From contig CAMLFP010000058.1 in assembly GCA_946479335.1 (NCBI GenBank), forward strand, positions 1 to 20,538: a DNA stretch of 20,538 bases, written 5' to 3'. Within the stretch, counting starts at the first letter, position 1. The number at the start of each line of letters is the position of its first letter. Below the pieces are notes generated by a model. It did no database searches, had not been told where the DNA came from, and saw only the letters and a program-made list of their open reading frames with translations. Shown here piece by piece: positions 7,413-14,895 of the stretch. The stretch is from an uncultured Archangium sp. (GTDB lineage Bacteria > Myxococcota > Myxococcia > Myxococcales > Myxococcaceae). Position numbers and translations under genes: made by a program.

Positions 7413-8717
7413 ATGATCCCCTCCGGCCGGCTCTGGGCATTGCTGTGTCTGCTGGCGCTGCCGACGATGGCGGCGGGCTTCCTCCCCGGCCTGGGGCCGC
7501 TCATCGCGTTGCTCGACGTCGCGCTGCTGGGCGTCGCGGTGTTCGACTTCGTCATCGCGCGCAACTCGCCGCTCAAGGCGTGGCGCGAGCTGCCACCGCG
7601 CTTCCAGGTCGGCGTGACGGCGCAGGTGACGCTGCACTTCGTGAACACCGGCCGCGCGTTGATGCTCGACGTGCGCGACGACAGCCCGCAGGAGTTCACC
7701 TCCGAACCGGAGCAGCTCTCACTCACCCTCAACGCGCAGAGCCGCGCCCGCGTGCACTACGCGACGACGCCTTCGAAGCGGGGGCGCTTCCAGTTCGGCG
7801 ATCTCAACCTGCGCGTGCGTGGGCCGTTCGGCTTCATGTGGCACGAGCGCGTGGTGCCCGCGGAGATCGCGGTCAGCGTGTTCCCCGACATGCGCGGCGC
7901 GAGTCGCCTGCTGCTCTCCGACGCCGCGTTGGACTTCGTGAACCTCGGCCTGCGTCAGCTGCGCCGCGACGGCCGCGGCAGCGAGTTCGCGCGCCTCCGT
8001 GACTACGCGCAGGGCGACTCGGTGCGCGACGTCGACTGGAAGGCCACCGCGCGCCGCAGCCGCCCCGTCACCCGCGTCATGGAGTCGGAGCGCAGCCAGA
8101 CCGTGCTCATCGGCGTCGACGCCGGCCGCTCGATGGCCGCGCGCGTCAACGGCCTCACCAAGCTGGACCACGCGGTGAACGCCGCGCTCTTCCTCGCGTT
8201 CGTCGCGGTGCGAAACGGAGATCGCGTCGGGCTGGTGGTGTTCGCCGACGGCGTGAAGACCTACCTCGCGCCCGCCAACGGCCGCCTGCAGTACCGGAAG
8301 ATCGTCGACGCGCTCTACACCGCGAAGCCGCACCTCACGTACGTCGACTACCTCGCGCTCTTCAAGGAGCTGAACACCCGCCTCGTGAAGCGCTCCCTGC
8401 TGTGCGTCTTCACCGACTTCATCGATGAAGATCAGGCGCAGACCATGGTCGGCCCCATGCGCCGGCTGGCGAAGCGCCACGTGCCGCTCTGCCTCTCGGT
8501 GAAAGACGCCGCGCTCACGCAGTTGCTGGCGACGCCGCCCAGCGAGCCGGAGCTCGCGTACCAGCACGCGGTCGCCAGCGAGTTGCTGCTCGAACGCGAG
8601 GCGATGAAGCGCAAGGTCGGGCAAGACGGCGTCACGGTGATCGACGTCGAAGCGCAGGCCCTCTCGCTCGCGGCGGTGAACCAGTACCTCGAGATCAAGG
8701 CGCGAGGCACGCTGTGA
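7413..8717 (+). CDS. DUF58 protein, vWA-like partner of MoxR
   Basis: The product has 434 residues. Two membrane helices lie at the N-terminus (about 8-24 and 27-48), followed by a beta-rich domain (about 60-165). The DUF58 signature comes next, GRGSEFARLRDYAQGDSVRDVDWKATARRSRP (about 188-219), then a vWA-like fold starting VLIGVDAGRSM (a DxGxSM variant of the MIDAS DxSxS) with DRVGLVVFADG and LLCVFTDFIDE downstream. DUF58 proteins pair with MoxR ATPases, usually directly adjacent as here. The position suggests the MoxR hexamer acts on or through this protein at the inner membrane. The alanine-glycine in the MIDAS-like motif makes metal binding uncertain. It ends at TGA 8715-8717. Confidence 0.93.
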   Translation: MIPSGRLWALLCLLALPTMAAGFLPGLGPLIALLDVALLGVAVFDFVIARNSPLKAWRELPPRFQVGVTAQVTLHFVNTGRALMLDVRDDSPQEFTSEPEQLSLTLNAQSRARVHYATTPSKRGRFQFGDLNLRVRGPFGFMWHERVVPAEIAVSVFPDMRGASRLLLSDAALDFVNLGLRQLRRDGRGSEFARLRDYAQGDSVRDVDWKATARRSRPVTRVMESERSQTVLIGVDAGRSMAARVNGLTKLDHAVNAALFLAFVAVRNGDRVGLVVFADGVKTYLAPANGRLQYRKIVDALYTAKPHLTYVDYLALFKELNTRLVKRSLLCVFTDFIDEDQAQTMVGPMRRLAKRHVPLCLSVKDAALTQLLATPPSEPELAYQHAVASELLLEREAMKRKVGQDGVTVIDVEAQALSLAAVNQYLEIKARGTL

Positions 8718-8781
8718 CGCGCGGGCCCGCTCGTGAAGTCGTCGCGTCGAGCCCCCGTTTCAGGGCAAGGATGGCGACCGC

Positions 8782-9189
8782 ATGAAGCACTTCTGTCCCA
8801 CCTGCGGCTACGCCAACGAGGCGAGCCTCGGCACCAGCCTGACCTGCAAGTCGTGCGGCGCCACCTTCACCGTGCCCGCCGCGCAGCCGCCGCCCGCGCA
8901 GGAGGTGCCCCGCCCGCTCGCCGCGCCGCCGCCGGTCGACTTCCTCCAGCGCGCGCCGGTGCCCTGGCACCCGGCGGCGATCGCGTCGCTGGTGCTGGGC
9001 GTGCTGTGTTGCCTCCCCTTCGCGGGCATCGGCGCGGTCATCTCAGGCGCCATCGCGCTCAAGGCGATCCGCGACTCGAACGGGAGTTACCGCGGCAAGG
9101 AGCTCGCCCTCGTCGGCATGGCGCTCGGCGGCACGAGCATCGCGCTCACGGTGATCGCCGTCATCGCGCAGGCGCTGACGCACCGCTGA
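8782..9189 (+). CDS. Zinc-ribbon / DUF4190 small membrane protein
   Basis: The product has 135 residues. An N-terminal zinc ribbon (CPTCGYAN...CKSCGATF, residues 5-32) is followed by a Pro/Ala-rich linker. The DUF4190 module has two membrane helices: AAIASLVLGVLCCLPFAGIGAVISGAIALKAI, and a second after the conserved polar loop GKELALVGMALGG. DUF4190 proteins are small membrane proteins of unknown function. The gene lies 64 bases after the DUF58 gene in the same direction and probably closes the operon. Its last 29 bases overlap the convergent SpoIIM-family gene. The operon thus begins and ends with a zinc-binding membrane protein. Confidence 0.85.
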   Translation: MKHFCPTCGYANEASLGTSLTCKSCGATFTVPAAQPPPAQEVPRPLAAPPPVDFLQRAPVPWHPAAIASLVLGVLCCLPFAGIGAVISGAIALKAIRDSNGSYRGKELALVGMALGGTSIALTVIAVIAQALTHR

Positions 9190-10168
9190 GCCACAGCCGC
9201 CGCAGCGCGCCCGACCACAGGTACGCGTACACGCCGGAGCCCACCATCAACGCGAACGAGACCTTGAAGGCCACCGACAGCTTCGGCGGGTGGATCTGGG
9301 AGATCGTGCCCTCGATGAAGCCCGCGAGCACGAAGAGCGCCAGCGTGCCGAGCAGCAGTTGGAGCGCCGTCTGCCCTTCGCGCTTGAGCGCTTCCCGGCG
9401 CGCGAGGCCCTTCGGCGCCACCAGCCCACGCGCCAACACGAAGCCCGCCGCGCCCGCGATGACGATGGCGGTGATCTCGGGGATGCCGTGCGGGAGGATC
9501 CACGCCCAGAACCAGCCCGTCAGCCCCTTCGACGCGTAGACCCACGCCAGCGAGCCCAGCATCACGCCGTTCAAGAACATCAAGATCGCGGTGCCGAGGC
9601 CGGCGGTCAGCCCCAGCGCGAAGCAGAAGAACGCCACCTGGATGTTGTGCGTGAAGAGGAAGCTGGTGAACGCCGCCTGCTGATCGGTGCTCGCCACCTC
9701 GCGCGTCTTCTCGTCTTCAGCGCGCCGCGTGGGGTCGAAGTCCTGATGCATCTCCGGCACGAGGTACGGCGCGGCCTCGGGGTCGAAGACCATGCCGATC
9801 CACCCGAAGCCGGCGCCCGCGATGAACAACATCAGCGACGCGATGAACATGCGCCACTCGCGCGCCAGCACGTCGGGGAACCCCATCGACAGAAACCGGC
9901 CGATCGCCGCGAGCCGGAGGCGCTTGCCCGGGTAGGTGATGGCGTACGCGCGCCCGACGAGATCGTTGAGGTACCCGCTCAGGTCTGCGGCGCCTGCGCG
10001 CGCGCGCACCCACAGCAGGTCTGACGACACCGCCCGGTACAGCCGCGAGAGGTTGCGCGCGTCGTCCAACGAGAGCCGCGAGACGCCCTCGCGCTCCACC
10101 GTGTCCAACAGGCGCTCCAGGGCGTCCCACTTCGGTCGGCGCTGCTCGACGAACTCCGCGAGTTCCAT
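9161..10168 (-). CDS. SpoIIM-family (stage II sporulation protein M-like) membrane protein
   Basis: The product is 335 residues from the ATG at 10168-10166 ([21 protein letters not shown]). A longer frame reaching 10204 is possible but adds no family sequence. A helical cytoplasmic N-terminus of about 100 residues is followed by membrane helices starting [21 protein letters not shown]. The family hallmark [19 protein letters not shown] comes near the middle, and two more helices follow. In Bacillus, SpoIIM helps assemble the SpoIID/SpoIIP peptidoglycan-degrading complex during engulfment. Most family members are in bacteria that do not form endospores and sit next to RDD, MoxR and DUF58 genes, as here. 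It is transcribed away from the LysM-muramidase gene, with a 68-base shared upstream region, and overlaps the DUF4190 gene tail-to-tail by 29 bases. Confidence 0.88.
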   Translation of the reverse strand: MELAEFVEQRRPKWDALERLLDTVEREGVSRLSLDDARNLSRLYRAVSSDLLWVRARAGAADLSGYLNDLVGRAYAITYPGKRLRLAAIGRFLSMGFPDVLAREWRMFIASLMLFIAGAGFGWIGMVFDPEAAPYLVPEMHQDFDPTRRAEDEKTREVASTDQQAAFTSFLFTHNIQVAFFCFALGLTAGLGTAILMFLNGVMLGSLAWVYASKGLTGWFWAWILPHGIPEITAIVIAGAAGFVLARGLVAPKGLARREALKREGQTALQLLLGTLALFVLAGFIEGTISQIHPPKLSVAFKVSFALMVGSGVYAYLWSGALRRLWLSGASAPAR

Positions 10169-10236
10169 GGTGCCCCAAATCATACGTGTCAAATCGCGCG
10201 ACAAATCAGGTGAATTCGCGCGCCGACAATCTCCGC

Positions 10237-11268
10237 ATGGCGACCTACACGATTCGATCGGGCGACACGCTGAGCACCATCGCGGCGAAGTACCACACCA
10301 CCGTGGCGAAGCTGGCTTCGGCCAACCACATCAGCAACCCGAACAAGATCTACGCGGGCCAGAAGCTCACCATCCCCGACTCGTACTCCACGACGCCCGC
10401 CCCCTCGGCGCCGCCGGCCTCGTCAGGCACCGCCGCGACGTACACCGTGAAGTCGGGAGACACGCTGTCGGCGATCGCCTCGCGGTACCACACCACCGTC
10501 GCCGCCATCGCCGCGAAGAACGGCATCTCCAACCCCAACCACATCTACGTCGGGCAGCGCCTCAGCATCCCCGGTGGGTCGTCGACGCCGGCGCCCGCGC
10601 CCGCACCGTCAGCGCCCGCCGCGCCGTCGAGCGGCACCACCTACCGCGTGCGCGCGGGTGACACGCTCTCGGGCATCGCGTCGCGGTACGGCACCACGGT
10701 CGCGAAGCTCGCGGCGCTCAACCACATCGCGAACCCCAACGTCATCTCGGTGGGCCAGGTGCTGCAGATCCCCTCCGGGTCGAGCGCGCCGGCGCCGACG
10801 CCGACCTCGCCCACCACGCCGAGCGGCGGCTCGCACCCCGCGGCGGGCCTGAGCATCAGCAGCAGCGGCCTGCACATGATCGAGCAGTTCGAAGGCCTGC
10901 GCCTCAACGCCTACCAGGACTCCGGCGGCGTCTGGACCATCGGCTACGGCCACACCGGCGGTGTGCACGCGGGCCAGCACATCACCCAGGCGCAGGCGGA
11001 GCAGTACCTCGCCTCCGACGTCGGCTGGGCGCAGAACGCCGTGCGCAACAACGTGCACGTGCCGCTCACGCAGCACCAGTTCGACGCGCTGGTCAGCCTC
11101 ACCTACAACCTCGGCCCCAACGGCTACGGCACGCTGCTCAACCACCTCAACGCGGGCAACTACGCGCAGGCGCAGCAGGACTTCCACCTCTACGTGCACG
11201 CCGGCGGGCAGGTGCTGCAGGGCCTCGTCAACCGCCGCAACCAGGAAGCCGCGCTCTTCGGCAGCTGA
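10237..11268 (+). CDS. Three-LysM GH24 (T4-type) muramidase
   Basis: The product is 343 residues from the ATG at 10237. Three LysM domains (about 2-46, 68-112, 136-180), each with YT/YxVxxGDTLSxIAxxY, are separated by Pro/Ala/Ser linkers. A C-terminal GH24 domain (about 208-343) keeps the T4 lysozyme catalytic spacing E-x8-D-x5-T: E219, D228 and T234 in [11 protein letters not shown]...WTIGYGHT. It should bind and cut the glycan strands of peptidoglycan. The first LysM starts at residue 3, so no signal peptide is visible. An upstream GTG at 10186 adds 17 polar residues that also do not form one. Export would need holin-like, non-classical or lysis-dependent release. The gene lies between SpoIIM and RDD genes rather than phage genes, and base composition matches its surroundings. 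Confidence 0.92.
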   Translation: MATYTIRSGDTLSTIAAKYHTTVAKLASANHISNPNKIYAGQKLTIPDSYSTTPAPSAPPASSGTAATYTVKSGDTLSAIASRYHTTVAAIAAKNGISNPNHIYVGQRLSIPGGSSTPAPAPAPSAPAAPSSGTTYRVRAGDTLSGIASRYGTTVAKLAALNHIANPNVISVGQVLQIPSGSSAPAPTPTSPTTPSGGSHPAAGLSISSSGLHMIEQFEGLRLNAYQDSGGVWTIGYGHTGGVHAGQHITQAQAEQYLASDVGWAQNAVRNNVHVPLTQHQFDALVSLTYNLGPNGYGTLLNHLNAGNYAQAQQDFHLYVHAGGQVLQGLVNRRNQEAALFGS

Positions 11269-11288
11269 AGTTTCCGCACCGCCCGCGC

Positions 11289-11317
11289 GCGCGGCGTAGA
11301 GTGACTTTACGCCGCGC
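11289..11317 (+). promoter_or_regulatory. Perfect 10-bp inverted repeat abutting the RDD start codon
   Basis: GCGCGGCGTA (11289-11298) and TACGCCGCGC (11308-11317) are perfect reverse complements around a 9-base loop. The right arm ends at the base before the ATG at 11318. No T-run follows, so it is not a typical intrinsic terminator. As RNA it would occlude the ribosome-binding region of the RDD gene or mark the 3' end of the muramidase message. Function is inferred; GC-rich background makes short repeats common, but a 10-bp perfect stem with AT pairs inside is less likely by chance. Confidence 0.45.
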
Positions 11318-12148
11318 ATGAGCTCCGCCGAGAAGGTCAGCCTCGACGCCACGCACACGGTGCTCACGCCCGAGTACGTGGAGTTCAACTTCGTGCTCGC
11401 GGGGCTGATGAGCCGCTTCCTCGCGCTGCTCCTCGACACCTTCGTCAGCCTCGTCATCGCCTACGTCGGCATGCTGGTGGTGATGCTGGTCACCGCGGGC
11501 TTGAGCGTCGCGAGCGGCGGTGAAGGCAGCGGCTTCGGCGCGGCCGGCCAGTTCATCATCTGGTTCCTCGTCGACTGGGGCTACATGGTGTTGCTCGAGT
11601 CGGTGTGGAGCGGCCAGACCGTCGGCAAGCGCGTCATGGGGCTGCGCGTGATTCAAGACACCGGCGTGCGCGTCGGCGTCACCCAGTCGCTGCTGCGAAA
11701 CCTCGTGCGGCCCGTCGACCGGCTCCCCCTCTTCTATTTCGTGGGCGGAGTGTTCGCGCTGTTCTCCGAGTCACAGCAACGGCTCGGCGATCTGCTGGCG
11801 GGCACCATCGTGGTGCGCGAACGGCGCCTGAAGATCCCCTCTCAGCTGGAGCGCCCCGACGGCGACACCTCGCTGCTCGCCGACCCCGACTTCCGCGCGC
11901 GCGTCGCGAAGCTGACCGAAGAGGAGCGCGCGCTGTTCTTCTCTGCGTCGCTGCGCCGCGAAGAGATGGGCATCGAGGCGCGCCTCAACCTCTTCTCCGC
12001 GCTGTGCAAGCGCCTCGAGGAGCAGCTGGGCTTCACCAAGCCGCCGCACCTCTCCGACGAGAAGCTGGTGCTGTTGGTCACCGCCGCCGCGCTCGCCTCG
12101 CAACCGAAGGCGCGCGCAAAGAAGGCTCAGAAGTACGTCGTGGCGTAG
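11318..12148 (+). CDS. RDD-family membrane protein
   Basis: The product has 276 residues. The N-terminal region VEFNFVLAGLMSRFLALLLDTFVSLVIAYVG contains the RDD pattern (R-F-x-A-x-x-x-D) within the first membrane helix. A second helix is FIIWFLVDWGYMVLLESVW, then GQTVGKRVMGLRVI, the conserved loop of the family, and a third hydrophobic segment FYFVGGVFALF ending in QQRLGDLLAGTIVV. The C-terminal 100 residues are helical and charged with no family I recognise (LTEEERALFFSASLRREEMG...). RDD proteins are of mostly unknown function and regularly neighbour SpoIIM and MoxR/DUF58 genes. The gene follows the muramidase by 49 bases, and its last 22 bases overlap a convergent outer-membrane protein gene. 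Confidence 0.88.
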   Translation: MSSAEKVSLDATHTVLTPEYVEFNFVLAGLMSRFLALLLDTFVSLVIAYVGMLVVMLVTAGLSVASGGEGSGFGAAGQFIIWFLVDWGYMVLLESVWSGQTVGKRVMGLRVIQDTGVRVGVTQSLLRNLVRPVDRLPLFYFVGGVFALFSESQQRLGDLLAGTIVVRERRLKIPSQLERPDGDTSLLADPDFRARVAKLTEEERALFFSASLRREEMGIEARLNLFSALCKRLEEQLGFTKPPHLSDEKLVLLVTAAALASQPKARAKKAQKYVVA

Positions 12149-12690
12149 ACCGTGCCACCGATGCCGACGTTGGCGACGACGTCCTTGCCGTTGACGTTGA
12201 ACCCGAGGAACAGATCGACCGGCACGCGCACCCCGAGCGAGACGCTGTCGGAGACGAAGAAGTCGCAGCCCACGTTCGCGCCCACGCCCGGTGCGCCCAA
12301 CACCGGCTTGGTCCCGAGGATCAACACCGACAGGTGGAGCCCCACATACGGGCGGATCGTCTCCTCCAGGAACAGGTAGCGAACACCGAACTGCCCGCCA
12401 CCGCCCACCACGATGCCACCGCCGATCGAGCCGTCTGACCGCGGCGCGCCCGCGTTGACGTGGGTGATGAAGAACTGGGGGCGGAGGTACAGCTCAAAGC
12501 CGCTCTCAAGGTACATGCCGCCTTCGAGCGCGATCGGCACGATGAGGTCGGGGCCGATGAACGACCCGCCGAAGAGCTTCTGTACCGACACGCTCAACCC
12601 GATGCTGCGGTTCGCGAAGTTCTGCGCGAACGAGGGAGCGGCACTGCACAGCACGGCGGCCATCACTGCGAATCGGAGCGTCTTGCGCAT
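12127..12690 (-). CDS. Predicted secreted outer-membrane beta-barrel protein
   Basis: The product has 187 residues. There is a classical signal peptide: basic MRKTLR, hydrophobic FAVMAAVLCSAA, and a likely cleavage after SFA before QN. The mature part is made of short alternating hydrophobic/polar strands rich in Gly and aromatics (for example LYLRPQFFITHVN, GGIVVGGGGQFGVRYLF, VSLGVRVPVDLFLGFNV). It ends with an aromatic residue (YATTYF), the usual signal for BAM-dependent assembly. Size and pattern suit an eight-stranded barrel of the OmpW/OmpA-N class, but I recognise no specific family. It is divergent from the TPR lipoprotein (61-base gap) and convergent with the RDD gene (22-base overlap). 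Confidence 0.75.
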   Translation of the reverse strand: MRKTLRFAVMAAVLCSAAPSFAQNFANRSIGLSVSVQKLFGGSFIGPDLIVPIALEGGMYLESGFELYLRPQFFITHVNAGAPRSDGSIGGGIVVGGGGQFGVRYLFLEETIRPYVGLHLSVLILGTKPVLGAPGVGANVGCDFFVSDSVSLGVRVPVDLFLGFNVNGKDVVANVGIGGTVYATTYF

Positions 12691-12751
12691 GGCGGCGCAT
12701 CATAAGCTCGTGATTGCGGGGGTGCGGTGAGATCTTTACACTCGCTTGGCA

Positions 12752-13792
12752 ATGACTCGACTCGGCCTGGCACTGACGCTGGTTCTCTTCGCAGCGTGCA
12801 CCAACGTGCCGTTCAAGCCCACGATTCGCGCGGTGGAGTGCAATGAACTCTGCGCGCAGTACATCGGCATGGGCAACCTCCAATCAGCCGAAGAGCAGTG
12901 TGATCTCGGCATCGAGTTCTCGCCGCAGTTCGCCGACCTCTGGGTGAACAAGGGCATCATCGCGATGAACCGCGGCCAGCAGAAGAACGCCAAGGAGCTC
13001 TTCATCAAGGCGCTGCGCCTCAACAACGACCAGGCCCAGGCGCACAACAACCTCGGCATGATCTACCTGAACGAGCGCATGTACGGAAAAGCGCACGACA
13101 ACTTCCAGCACGCGCTGCGCGTCGACCCCGACTACATCGAGGCCCGCTACAACCTGGGCCTCGCGTTCAAGGGCCTCGGCGACCACGACTCAGCCCGCAA
13201 GGCGTGGCGCACGCTGCTGCACGTGCGGCCCACCGTCGCCGATGCGTGGGGCCAGCTCGGCGCGATGGAGCTGGAAGACGGCAACACCGAAGACGCCGTC
13301 GAGGCGCTCACCAAGGCCGTGCAGGTCGACCCGCAGTTCGTCGACGCGTGGCTCGTGCTCGGCAACGCCTACATGGAGGCCGGCAAGCCCTGCGAAGGGA
13401 AGGACTCCTTCACCGCGTGCATCGAGGTGAAGGAAGACAAGGCCGAGTGCCGCAACAACATCATCGTCGCCGAGAAGAAGTGCCAGCTGCAGCAGAAGGC
13501 CCTCGACGACGTGAAGGCCCGCGCCTCGGGCGAGAAGACGCCGGCCAGCGAGTACTCCCTCGCGCTGCAGGCCCGCGAGAAGGGTCTCTCGAACGACGAG
13601 GAGCGCGCCTTCAACCGCTGCCTCAAGTACGACCCGAAGTACGCGCTGTGCCACTTCGGCCTCTTCGAGCTCTTCCGCCGCCGCAGCGACGAGAAGAAGG
13701 CCACCATCGGCTGCAAGAACTTCCTCAAGTACGCGAACGAGACCGAGTTCGCCTCGCAGGTCGCGACCTGCAAACAGTACGTCAACGAGTAG
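12752..13792 (+). CDS. Cysteine-rich TPR lipoprotein
   Basis: The product is 346 residues from the ATG at 12752 (a TTG six bases upstream is a poorer choice). The lipoprotein signal is MTRLGLALTLVLFAAC, with lipidation expected at Cys16 and no Asp at +2, which fits outer-membrane retention. At least five TPR units follow (about residues 45-220; for example ADLWVNKGIIAMNRGQ, AQAHNNLGMIYLNERM, IEARYNLGLAFKGLGD and VDAWLVLGNAYMEAGK). A less regular C-terminal part comes next. Eleven cysteines lie in the mature chain, suggesting periplasmic disulfides. Myxobacterial TPR lipoproteins of this type include Tgl (type IV pilus secretin assembly) and GltE (gliding complex). Either would fit, but I cannot assign one. 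The FHA gene follows after 9 bases. Confidence 0.85.
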   Translation: MTRLGLALTLVLFAACTNVPFKPTIRAVECNELCAQYIGMGNLQSAEEQCDLGIEFSPQFADLWVNKGIIAMNRGQQKNAKELFIKALRLNNDQAQAHNNLGMIYLNERMYGKAHDNFQHALRVDPDYIEARYNLGLAFKGLGDHDSARKAWRTLLHVRPTVADAWGQLGAMELEDGNTEDAVEALTKAVQVDPQFVDAWLVLGNAYMEAGKPCEGKDSFTACIEVKEDKAECRNNIIVAEKKCQLQQKALDDVKARASGEKTPASEYSLALQAREKGLSNDEERAFNRCLKYDPKYALCHFGLFELFRRRSDEKKATIGCKNFLKYANETEFASQVATCKQYVNE

Positions 13793-13801
13793 CAACCCCA
13801 C

Positions 13802-14875
13802 ATGGGAGTCCGCCTCACCGTCAAGATGAAGAGCGACGCCAAGCCGGGCACCACGAAGACCGTGGTGCTCGACGATGACGTCATCACCTTCGGGCGCGAT
13901 CAGACCTGCCAGGTCGTGCTCGCGCAGCAGGCCGTCTCCCGCAACCACGCGCGCATCTCCAAAGACGGCACCCTCTTCTTCCTCGAAGATCTCGGGAGCT
14001 CGTTCGGCACGCAGGTCAACGGCCAGAAGCTGCCGAAGGGAGAGAAACGGCTCCTGCGCAACGGCGACGTCATCGCCATCGCGCAGTTCGACGTCACCTT
14101 CGCCCGCGTCGCCGACGTGGGGAATGGCCAGAGCGAGAAGACCAGCTTCCTCTCACGCTCGCTGGTGAAAGACGCGATGAAGGGCCTCGCCTCGAGCGGC
14201 GAGCACGCCTACTTCCGCGTGATGAACGGCGCGACCGAGGGCACGCGCATCGAGATCCTCGACGCGCAGGAATACATCTTCGGTCGCGACGCCGCCGAGG
14301 CCGACGTGGTGCTCAACGACGACCTCGTCTCTCGCAAGCACGTGAAGGTGCGCCGCGACTGGTCGGGCACGCACATCGAAGACCTCGGCAGCCGCAACGG
14401 CATCAAGGTCAACAAGAAGCGCACCCGCAAGGAGACGCTCAAAGACCGCGACGAGGTGGAGATCGGCGGCGTTCGCCTGCTCTTCGTCGACCCGACCGAA
14501 GAACACGAAGACCCCGTGGTGCTGTCCACCTCCGGCGAAGAGGAGCCCGAGGAGGAAGGCGAGAGCACCGCCGCCACCCACGAGAAGCAGGAGCCCGAGC
14601 CGGCCCCCGAGCCCGAGGAGCAGTCGCAAACCGAGCAGGAGGCCCCTTCGGAGCCCGAGGCGCCCCCCGAAGAGGAGAGCGCGCCCGAGCAGAGCGAGAC
14701 CGAGGCCGCCGAGGAGAATCAGGGCGAGGCCAACGCGAGCGACGAGCCCGAGAGCCGCAACCCGCTCAAGCTCATCGACTTCAACAACAAGCAGCACCTC
14801 ATCGCGCTGGGCATCGGCGCGCTGATGGTGATCCTCGGAGTGGTGTTGATCATCCTCCTCGTCGCGGGCGCCTGA
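13802..14875 (+). CDS. Double FHA-domain, tail-anchored membrane protein
   Basis: The product has 357 residues. FHA domain 1 (about 20-100) has ITFGRDQTCQVVL, VSRNHARIS and LEDLGSSFGTQVNG. FHA domain 2 (about 138-230) has YIFGRDAAEADVVLNDDLVSRKH and IEDLGSRNGIKVN. The second keeps all the GR / SRKH / NG positions expected for phosphothreonine binding; the first lacks the usual N-G at its end. An 85-residue Glu/Pro-rich tract (235-320) is followed by one C-terminal membrane helix (about 332-355) that ends the protein. This topology keeps both FHA domains in the cytoplasm on a flexible tether. A phosphorylated partner from a Ser/Thr kinase is the obvious expectation. It is probably co-transcribed with the TPR lipoprotein and ends convergent with sctV, 20 bases away. 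Confidence 0.9.
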   Translation: MGVRLTVKMKSDAKPGTTKTVVLDDDVITFGRDQTCQVVLAQQAVSRNHARISKDGTLFFLEDLGSSFGTQVNGQKLPKGEKRLLRNGDVIAIAQFDVTFARVADVGNGQSEKTSFLSRSLVKDAMKGLASSGEHAYFRVMNGATEGTRIEILDAQEYIFGRDAAEADVVLNDDLVSRKHVKVRRDWSGTHIEDLGSRNGIKVNKKRTRKETLKDRDEVEIGGVRLLFVDPTEEHEDPVVLSTSGEEEPEEEGESTAATHEKQEPEPAPEPEEQSQTEQEAPSEPEAPPEEESAPEQSETEAAEENQGEANASDEPESRNPLKLIDFNNKQHLIALGIGALMVILGVVLIILLVAGA

Positions 14876-14895
14876 GGCGCCGCGCGGGAGTCACC

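Noticed and set aside
5991..7637. Long minus-strand frame opposite DUF4350, MoxR and DUF58
   Set aside because: Shadow frame with biased composition and no domain; MoxR and DUF58 on the other strand are certain.
10186..10236. Upstream GTG start for the LysM muramidase
   Set aside because: The extra 17 residues are polar, give no signal peptide and precede a LysM that starts right after the ATG at 10237; the ATG is preferred, though no strong ribosome-binding site settles it.
10237..11268. Muramidase as evidence of a prophage or phage-tail cluster
   Set aside because: No holin, tail, integrase or capsid genes nearby; neighbours are conserved cellular membrane genes and composition is uniform.
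14867..14881. GGCGCC-TGA-GGCGCC palindrome at the FHA stop codon as a terminator
   Set aside because: The stem is only 6 bp, has a 3-base loop and no T-run; likely chance in GC-rich sequence.
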